Part shown: in pieces, positions 58,237 through 64,000 of the stretch
Position numbering within the stretch: the stretch's first letter is position 1
Layout of the letters: every line of letters starts with the position of its first letter
Source of the DNA: Ruminococcus sp. YE71
GTDB lineage: Bacteria; Bacillota; Clostridia; Oscillospirales; Ruminococcaceae
Reading direction: 5' to 3'
DNA length: 64,000 nt
Assembly: GCF_900119155.1 (NCBI RefSeq)
Contig: NZ_FPIR01000015.1
Location: forward strand, 37,418 to 101,417
Translations under genes and position numbers: made by a program
Notes under the pieces: model-generated
Seen by the model: only the letters and a program-made list of their open reading frames with translations
Told to the model about the DNA's origin: nothing
Database searches by the model: none

Positions 58237-58270
58237 CGTATACTTGAATGAGCGGAACTGTCCGCAGAAC

Positions 58271-60619
58271 TTACTTGATCTCGATCTCAAATATGCGGCT
58301 TTGCAGGTCGGAAGTATCCCACTCGCCGCACATCTTCGCGAGGACTACCGCCTTGTATGTGCCCGAAGGTACGTTTCGCATCGTAAAGACCGTTGTGCCT
58401 GCGGGGATCTCGCTCCGTATCATGCGCCATCTGCCGCCCTGATAGCACGCTATGCCGTAGGACTTGGCGGTAGGCACTGCCTTCCATGTGAGTCTGAAAG
58501 CGTTCTCGCCCGTCTCGACGGTCGTGACGGGATGTGTGACAGGGTCAAGAGGGGGGATGTCCTTGTACGTGAACTGGGTCTCCCACTCGCCGTTGATTTT
58601 CGTAATCAGACCTACCCTGTGGTATTCGCCCGTTTTCAGTCCGCGGAACATATATTCGCAGGTGTCGTTCGGGACCGTTGCCACAAGCCGCCATCTGCCC
58701 TGTACAACAGCGACGATACCGTATTCCTCCGCCGCATCGAGCTTTTTCCAGCTCATTTTTACGGAGTAATTGCCTCTCTCGTAATCGGGATACGGGTTGC
58801 GGTAACCGAGGTAAAAATTTCGTATCACATCGTTGCCTGTCGCAAGTTCGACTCTTCGCCACTGGGAGACACTTCCGGGGTAAGTGATCTTATCGCAGTT
58901 TGTGATGCACCTTTCGCCTATCTCACAGATGCTGTACGGAAGCGCGACACGTTTGAGACCGCAGAAGGCGAGGGAGTAGTTGCCGAGCTTTGTCAGACAC
59001 TCGGGAAGAATGAACTCGGTTATCGCAGTCGATGCGAACGCATAGTCCTTGAGTTCTTTCAGGCTCGAAGGCATATTTACGGATTTGAGATTGCCGCAGT
59101 CATAAAATGCGTGGTCGCCGATCAGAGTAACGCCGTCTGGGATGACCACTTTGGTAAGGTCGTTGCAGTAGTACAGCGCGTAATCGGCGATCTCCGTAAC
59201 GGTGTCGGGGATGTTTATCTTGTTTTTCAGCCTCGGGCACTGGATAAGCACGGTCTTGTCCTTGTTATAGAACACGCCGTCTACAGAAGAGAAATTTGGG
59301 TTCGCGCTGTCAACGTTTATGTCGGTGAGCCAGCTTCGGCTAAAAGCTCTTTTCCCTATGTCTGCCGCAGAAGCGGGGATGCTGACGGTGGTGAGATTTC
59401 CGCAGTCGGAAAAAGCCTCTTCTCCTATGCTTTCGACACCTTCGGGGATAACCACATTTCTCAGATTCGAGCATTTTGAGAATGCGAAAGCTCCGATGGT
59501 CTTCACGCTGTCGGGGATAGTGACGGTCTCCATATTCATGTACAATTCAAAAGCGTGGTCGCCTATAGCGGTAACACCGTCGGGGATGACTGCCGAACGC
59601 CCTATGCCTGACCAGCTGAGAATGGCAGTCTTGTCCTTGTTGAACAGAGCTCCGTTTTCGGAGCTGTAGACAGGATTTTCGCTGTCCACCTCGATGCTGA
59701 GGAACTGATTGTTGATGAAAGCCGTACTGCTGATGTCGGTCACGCTCGCGGGGATGCTGATACTCGAAAGTATGTAGCCCAGACCGAAAGCCTTGTCACC
59801 GATGCTTTTCACGCCGTTCGGGATGACCACATTCTCGATTTTGCGGTTGTCGTAGAACGCACCGTCGCCTATAGCCGTCAGGGTCGAGGGGAACGAGATG
59901 TCTTTTTTCGTTTTCGGGAACTGCATCAGCGTGGTCTTATCCTTGTCGAACAGCACACCGTCAACAGAGCAGTAATACGGGTTATCCTCATCGACATCGA
60001 AGCTGCTGAAACCTGCGTTGAAGAAGGCGCGTTCGCCGATGCTTGTTACGGAAGCGGGGATATTGATAGCGCCATTCACTATCGCGGAGTCAAAAGCATG
60101 ATTGCGGATGGTCGTTACCGTGTCGGGGACGGTTATGCTTCGTCCTGCTCTTTTCGGGCAGTAGATAAGGGTAGTCTGAGCCTTGTCGTACAGCACGCCG
60201 TCTACCGATGAGTAGTATTCATTCTCGCTGTCGATAACGATGCTCGACAGCAGGCTGCAACTGTCGAAGGCATTTTCGCCGATGCTCCTGACAGTAGAGG
60301 GTATCGTGACCTTTGAAAGATTATAGCACCGCTTAAAAGCACCGTCGGCGATGCGCGAGACGATCTTATCGTCGAGCTTATCGGGAATAATGAACGACCA
60401 GTATGAGCTGCTGTAGCCGTAATAGCTCGTCATCTCAACGGTGCCGTCGTCGAGATCTCGGTAGGTGAAGTTGCTGTAGCTCTTTTCGGTCACTGCCCCT
60501 GCGGTCACAGATGTCAGCCCGAAGTTCTTGCCCGTTGCGGCTGTTCCTGTCAGACAGCCTGCGGTCAGCGTCAGTGCCATAAGTCCTGCGACTGTATGTT
60601 TTACAATCCTGTTCGTCAT
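58271..60619 (-). CDS. Secreted BspA-type leucine-rich repeat protein with two FN3-like modules
   Basis: The 782-residue surface protein begins with a signal peptide (1-30, AGLMALTLTAGCLTGTAAT) after AAGGAGG. Residues 50-560 contain about a dozen BspA/LRR_5 repeats (VTIPSTVRSIGENAFDSCS, ITVPDTVTTIRNHAFDSA, VVIPEGVESIGEEAFSDCG, VVIPDGVTLIGDHAFYDCG), interrupted by YYSSVDGVLYDKAQTTLIYC-type inserts. The C-terminus has two tandem FN3-like modules (about 595-685 and 690-782). Proteins of this group often bind host or plant surfaces; no enzymatic motif is present. The signal contains AGC, so a lipobox (TAGC, Cys22) cannot be excluded. It is monocistronic. Confidence 0.85.
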   Translation of the reverse strand: MTNRIVKHTVAGLMALTLTAGCLTGTAATGKNFGLTSVTAGAVTEKSYSNFTYRDLDDGTVEMTSYYGYSSSYWSFIIPDKLDDKIVSRIADGAFKRCYNLSKVTIPSTVRSIGENAFDSCSLLSSIVIDSENEYYSSVDGVLYDKAQTTLIYCPKRAGRSITVPDTVTTIRNHAFDSAIVNGAINIPASVTSIGERAFFNAGFSSFDVDEDNPYYCSVDGVLFDKDKTTLMQFPKTKKDISFPSTLTAIGDGAFYDNRKIENVVIPNGVKSIGDKAFGLGYILSSISIPASVTDISSTAFINNQFLSIEVDSENPVYSSENGALFNKDKTAILSWSGIGRSAVIPDGVTAIGDHAFELYMNMETVTIPDSVKTIGAFAFSKCSNLRNVVIPEGVESIGEEAFSDCGNLTTVSIPASAADIGKRAFSRSWLTDINVDSANPNFSSVDGVFYNKDKTVLIQCPRLKNKINIPDTVTEIADYALYYCNDLTKVVIPDGVTLIGDHAFYDCGNLKSVNMPSSLKELKDYAFASTAITEFILPECLTKLGNYSLAFCGLKRVALPYSICEIGERCITNCDKITYPGSVSQWRRVELATGNDVIRNFYLGYRNPYPDYERGNYSVKMSWKKLDAAEEYGIVAVVQGRWRLVATVPNDTCEYMFRGLKTGEYHRVGLITKINGEWETQFTYKDIPPLDPVTHPVTTVETGENAFRLTWKAVPTAKSYGIACYQGGRWRMIRSEIPAGTTVFTMRNVPSGTYKAVVLAKMCGEWDTSDLQSRIFEIEIK

Positions 60620-60993
60620 AGTTTTCTACCTCCTTTTCATGCGAACCGATTTTGCCAGTATCATTATTATAATTATACTGTATTTAGCTACCGCAGTCAA
60701 AGAAAATGTTATTATTTATTATCTTAACAATTAATTCAGTGTAAACTGCATATTTTTGCAACGCAAATGTGGATATATTTACCATATGGAAATATCGTTT
60801 GCATATCCCGAAAAATTTTTTTCTGAGAAAACAAAAATTTTTATAACCATAATGATACTCAGCCGTCTAACTTACAGAACGGTGAGAAAAAGAAAGCAGG
60901 GACAACAAAACGGAGCTTTTCATACTAATTTACAGAAAGCTGATGACAAGTTATCAAAAAAATGCTAAAATATAGGAGGTATGATATTTTGAC

Positions 60994-61134
60994 ATGGAAT
61001 TACAGTTAGATGAGGTGATCCGACAGGTGCTTGCATTTATGCAGGCCGAAGCCGCGCTGTCGGATGAAGAAAAAAATGCGGCACAGAAAAAGATCGGAGA
61101 TATATTGTTGAAAGAAGGAATCCTGAATGAATAA
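60994..61134 (+). CDS. Small acidic protein encoded ahead of the tethered sigma factor
   Basis: The 46-residue protein, MELQLDEVIRQVLAFMQAEA followed by ALSDEEKNAAQKKIGDILLK, is helical and soluble. It overlaps the next start by eight bases (ATGAATAA), so it is probably real and coupled. The only ribosome site, AGGAGG at 60975-60980, is 13 bases away and directly precedes another ATG (60981) whose frame ends after three codons. It could be a partner or regulator of the sigma factor; I know no homologue. The 374-base gap before it (60620-60993) holds A+T-rich divergent promoters. Confidence 0.6.
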   Translation: MELQLDEVIRQVLAFMQAEAALSDEEKNAAQKKIGDILLKEGILNE

Positions 61135-63211
61135 AAATGACCTTATCACTACAGTAAACAATGCAAAACGCGGAGACAAAAAGGCTTTTGAAACGCTGTA
61201 CAGCGAGTATTACTCCAACCTGTATTTCTTCGTGCTGAAAAACGTCAAGAACAAGGAAACTGCCGAAGATATCACGCAGGAAGCATTTCTCAAGGCCATG
61301 AAGAGCCTTGAGACACTTGCGAGACCCGAGACTTTCGAGACTTGGCTGCACAGCATCGCCTATAACAAGTGCATGGACAATTTCAGAGCCGAGAGCAGGA
61401 ATGCCTGCTTCGAGACCGACGAGGAAAAGGAGCAGGCCATCGAGAACAGTGCGCTCAACAGCCCTGTGATGCTCCCCGAAGATTACGCGGTCAATGAGGA
61501 CAGAAAGAGAGAACTTGCGGACCTCATCGACAGATTGAAGCCCGATATGCGTTCGACGCTCATCCTGTACTACTATAACGATATGAGCATCTCTGAAGTG
61601 GCGAGCTCCCTCGGCATGAACGAAAACGCCGCAAAACAGAAGCTCTTTCAGGCGAGAAAGAAGCTCAGGGCTCAGATAGAAAAGCTCTACGGAAAGGGTG
61701 CAGTCCTTGCGGCTGTTCCCATGAGAGACATGATCCGCAGCACGATCACTCCAAAGTATGCGGCGGCCAAAGCCTCTGCAACTGCTGTAGGCACGGGATT
61801 TCTCGCGGGAAAGATCGCGGGAGTTTCCGCAGCGGCAGTATTCGCCCTCGGTCTTCCCATAGGTCTCGGAATGGCAGGCAAAAACGGCAGGAACGGGCTT
61901 GCGGGCGATGCAAGACCGACAAGCAGCACTTCCTACATCGGCGTGTCTTATGAGGAGAACGGCACCGCTGACAAGAATTTTGCGGACACGGCCGAAAATG
62001 TTACAAAGGGCGGTTCCGACAATAAGGCAGACAGCAAAACCGACAGCAAGTTCAATACTCTGCCGAAGGCTGCCGAACCCAAGACCGCGGTGCCGACTTC
62101 GACCGTGAGCGGCGAACCCGTGCAGACCACACCCTCGGCAGACAACAGCAAGACGGGAAAAAATGCGGCAGCTGCCTCCGAAAAAAAGACAGATACCCCT
62201 GACGTTTCAGACAATGAGTTTGTCGGAAAAAGCTACAATGAATTGAAGGCTCTGGCAGGAACACAGTTTAATTCGCAGTTATACGCGAGGTCATTTGTGC
62301 CCTACATTTCAGGTGCCATGACTGAGGAAGAGTATCAGAAGAATGTTTTCTTTGAGCACACTGTATTTTGTACGGCAGTGATAAACGGTTCAAAATGGCA
62401 TTTTGAGTTTGAGCTTACCGAAGATGAATATAATGAGATCTGTTCGGACATCGGTTCGTTTTCAAAGAGGGGATGGGAAAGGGAAGTTTCGTACGGAAGA
62501 GCTTTCGCATATGTCGATCTTTCCAAGTTCGATCCCGCGTGCCTGAAAGCGATGCCGCTTCCCGACGATACTGCCGTGGAGCCCGTGAAGGGAAGGCCTG
62601 AAATGAGCGTTACCGCGCTGCTTACTATGAGCGTCGATCAGCTCAAAGACCTCACCGACAACGATTATGAGATCGTGCTCTCTTCCGCTTCGCAGTGCGC
62701 GAGGTTCGGTCTTAAATGCTCCTATTTCCCGAGCTATGTGTTCATCCTCGACACGACCATAAGCGATTATGCCCCCGCCGATTCCATCAAGGTCAAGGCT
62801 TCCGATTTCGGTATTGATACAGACAATGATTATGCGCTCGGAAATACGATAACTCAGCTCGAACTGTTTGAAGGCGCAAGCATCCGCGAGGGTCTCGATG
62901 TCGGCATGAGTTACAGTCAGATCAGGAATGCTCTCGGAACAGACCTTTCGATCCATCGTATCAATAATTCGCTTGGACTTGGTGCGGCTGTCGAGGTAGA
63001 CGGCAGAACATGGGTGCTGCATTTCGACCTGACCGACGGGCAGAGAAAAGCCGTCAATGAAGCCATCGATCAGCAGATCGACGCGCTGAACGCAAAATAC
63101 GGCGATGGCTATGTGACGATCGCAAATATCGAAGATATCACTGTCGATCTTGGTGAGTTGGGCTTTGACCCGACCTGTGACATCGCGGTGTATTCCGTTG
63201 TGCCCGATTGA
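61127..63211 (+). CDS. Membrane-tethered ECF sigma factor with duplicated outer domain
   Basis: The 694-residue protein starts with a complete ECF sigma factor: region 2 at about 18-90 (AFETLYSEYYSNLYFFVLKN, TAEDITQEAFLKAMKSLE, WLHSIAYNKCMDNFR) and region 4 at about 130-185 (RSTLILYYYNDMSISEVASS, NENAAKQKLFQARKKLRAQI). A membrane helix follows (about 224-250, GFLAGKIAGVSAAAVFALG), then a Lys/Thr/Ser-rich stalk (about 262-395). The outer domain (about 396-694) is two related halves, shown by GKSYNELKALAGTQ against GMSYSQIRNALGTD, KWHFEFELTEDEYNEI against TWVLHFDLTDGQRKAV, and KFDPACL against GFDPTCD. Sigma and sensor are thus one chain. Release would need proteolysis or clustering; neither is shown. 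Confidence 0.85.
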   Translation: MNKNDLITTVNNAKRGDKKAFETLYSEYYSNLYFFVLKNVKNKETAEDITQEAFLKAMKSLETLARPETFETWLHSIAYNKCMDNFRAESRNACFETDEEKEQAIENSALNSPVMLPEDYAVNEDRKRELADLIDRLKPDMRSTLILYYYNDMSISEVASSLGMNENAAKQKLFQARKKLRAQIEKLYGKGAVLAAVPMRDMIRSTITPKYAAAKASATAVGTGFLAGKIAGVSAAAVFALGLPIGLGMAGKNGRNGLAGDARPTSSTSYIGVSYEENGTADKNFADTAENVTKGGSDNKADSKTDSKFNTLPKAAEPKTAVPTSTVSGEPVQTTPSADNSKTGKNAAAASEKKTDTPDVSDNEFVGKSYNELKALAGTQFNSQLYARSFVPYISGAMTEEEYQKNVFFEHTVFCTAVINGSKWHFEFELTEDEYNEICSDIGSFSKRGWEREVSYGRAFAYVDLSKFDPACLKAMPLPDDTAVEPVKGRPEMSVTALLTMSVDQLKDLTDNDYEIVLSSASQCARFGLKCSYFPSYVFILDTTISDYAPADSIKVKASDFGIDTDNDYALGNTITQLELFEGASIREGLDVGMSYSQIRNALGTDLSIHRINNSLGLGAAVEVDGRTWVLHFDLTDGQRKAVNEAIDQQIDALNAKYGDGYVTIANIEDITVDLGELGFDPTCDIAVYSVVPD

Positions 63212-63250
63212 AAAAGTACGGCTCGTAATATGAAATAAAATGCCCGCAAA

Positions 63251-63286
63251 AAAGACCTGACACTGAAATCCAGTGTCAGGTCTCGA
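63251..63286 (+). terminator. Intrinsic terminator of the tethered sigma gene
   Basis: AGACCTGACACTG pairs with CAGTGTCAGGTCT around a short loop, followed by CGATTTT; also close to the convergent pectate lyase stop. Confidence 0.85.
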
Positions 63287-63328
63287 TTTTATGGAAGGAT
63301 ATTATTCAAAAGATTTATCAGCGCCCGA

Positions 63329-64000
63329 TTACTTGACGGTAACGGTAACAGCTCTCTTGGAGAGATCGTTCGTGTTCCATTCGTTGTTGATCTTTGCGCC
63401 AACGACCAGTTTGAAGGTGCCGATCGGTGCATTTTTGAAGGTGTAGGTAGTCTGATAAGCACCAAACTGGGTGTAGATCTTCCATCTGCCTGCGGAGTAG
63501 TAAGCGATGCAGTACTTTTCAGCACCTTCCAGAGCGTTCCAGCTCAGAGTAACTGTTCTGCCCTGAACGGTCGCGGAAGCGATCGGATATACGTTGGTGA
63601 CAGGTGTCGGATCCTCGGGCTGAGTCGGAGTCTGTGTGCCCTCGGTGGAAGTCGAGCCGTTCACCGTCTTGGATTCATCCAAAGTGCCGCCGTAAACGTC
63701 AAAGTAGGAGGACAGCTTCGAGGTGTCGGTCTGGAGGAAGTAGTTGCCCGAAGGAATGTAGCAGAGCGACGAATTGGTATCGAAGTTTGCGTACTTGTTG
63801 TTGGTGTTTACCTTAGTGCTCTTGTCGGTAACGATGGTACCGTCCATACTGCCCTTGCAGTTGTTGAACACGTCGTTGTAGCTCTTGACTGCACCGAGCT
63901 TAACTTCCATCGGGTTCTTGCAGTTGTCGAAGATATTGTACTCGGAGAAGATGTACGCATTCGCTCTCGGGTTCATGCAGTAGCTTGTCTGTCCGCTGAA
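63329..64000 (-). CDS. Third PL1-type pectate lyase, C-terminal part only (start lies beyond the window)
   Basis: The frame is open to the right edge; 223 residues are visible. FSGQTSYCMNPRANAYIFSE and NIFDNCKNPMEVKLGAVKSY fit the last coils of a PL1 beta-helix, where relatives show R-x-N-x-Y-x-x-x-N-N-x-F-x-N-x-x-x-P. KLSSYFDVYGGTLDES ends the catalytic part. After a Thr/Pro linker (GTQTPTQPEDPTP) comes the shared FN3-like module (VTLSWNALEGAEKYCIAYYS to SKRAVTVTVK). The FN3 copy is closest to that of the GH5 enzyme at 27175. The family call for the truncated catalytic part is less secure than for the two complete PL1 genes. Confidence 0.75.
   Translation of the reverse strand, partial: FSGQTSYCMNPRANAYIFSEYNIFDNCKNPMEVKLGAVKSYNDVFNNCKGSMDGTIVTDKSTKVNTNNKYANFDTNSSLCYIPSGNYFLQTDTSKLSSYFDVYGGTLDESKTVNGSTSTEGTQTPTQPEDPTPVTNVYPIASATVQGRTVTLSWNALEGAEKYCIAYYSAGRWKIYTQFGAYQTTYTFKNAPIGTFKLVVGAKINNEWNTNDLSKRAVTVTVK

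Noticed and set aside
1..64000. tRNA, rRNA or tmRNA genes
   Set aside because: I saw no cloverleaf with CCA-adjacent arms or rRNA-like sequence in the gaps between genes.

Overview
The window looks like a chromosomal segment from a fibre-degrading, anaerobic Firmicute of the Ruminococcus type (Oscillospiraceae). The evidence is a dense set of secreted plant cell-wall enzymes (three PL1 pectate lyases, a GH11-CBM22-CE4 xylanase/esterase, two GH5 and one GH9 cellulase, the GH9 with a dockerin), Gram-positive style signal peptides, strong GGAGG ribosome sites, TTGACA-N17-TATAAT promoters and intrinsic terminators. The sequence alone does not fix the species. No tRNA, rRNA, CRISPR array or intact transposase was seen.

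Layout. 1-3.2 kb: partial sfsA, a flavin reductase-like gene with an apparent loop deletion, a small DUF3592 membrane protein with a probable frameshift, and L-lactate dehydrogenase. 3.2-10 kb: two divergent PL1 pectate lyases followed by an intergenic element made of nested inverted repeats. 10-16.6 kb: a LacI-sensor/AraC fusion regulator, yaiI with a possible attenuated leader, and a large SF1 helicase. 16.6-19.2 kb: the GH11/CE4 xylanase with LacI-type operators. 19.6-23.7 kb: a six-gene operon of small secreted beta-sandwich proteins ending in a sortase-type anchor. 24-26.7 kb: an ECF sigma factor, a membrane anti-sigma-like protein, and a lipoprotein that repeats its outer domain. 27-34 kb: GH5 cellulase, diguanylate cyclase, a PF06541-type membrane protein, a large lipoprotein and a recombinase relic. 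34-38 kb: the biotin operon bioY-B-D-A under a BirA-type operator. 38-51.3 kb: feoA-feoA-feoB-Cys-rich-DUF6110-P-type ATPase, flavodoxin, DUF3793, two paralogous secreted proteins, ApbE and a Gx-type transporter. Many of these are preceded by a shared 16-bp palindrome, GTTAG-N6-CTAAC. 51.4-64 kb: a DUF6985-like protein, GH5, an AraC regulator, GH9-dockerin, a BspA-type leucine-rich repeat protein, a membrane-tethered sigma factor and the end of a third PL1.

How it fits together. Nine secreted proteins carry one or two copies of the same roughly 90-residue fibronectin-III-like module, mostly at the C-terminus. The GH9 enzyme lacks it and carries a dockerin instead, so two sorting or attachment routes for plant-degrading enzymes seem to coexist. 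The 43-51 kb palindromes sit just downstream of the -10 box in four promoters. They appear to join ferrous iron uptake, a flavodoxin, the flavinylation enzyme ApbE and two surface proteins into one metal-responsive regulon. This is the most promising candidate for a previously undescribed system, followed by the two sigma-factor signalling units and the beta-sandwich operon. Three genes (bioY, Gx transporter, apbE) seem to start at AUA or AUC codons.
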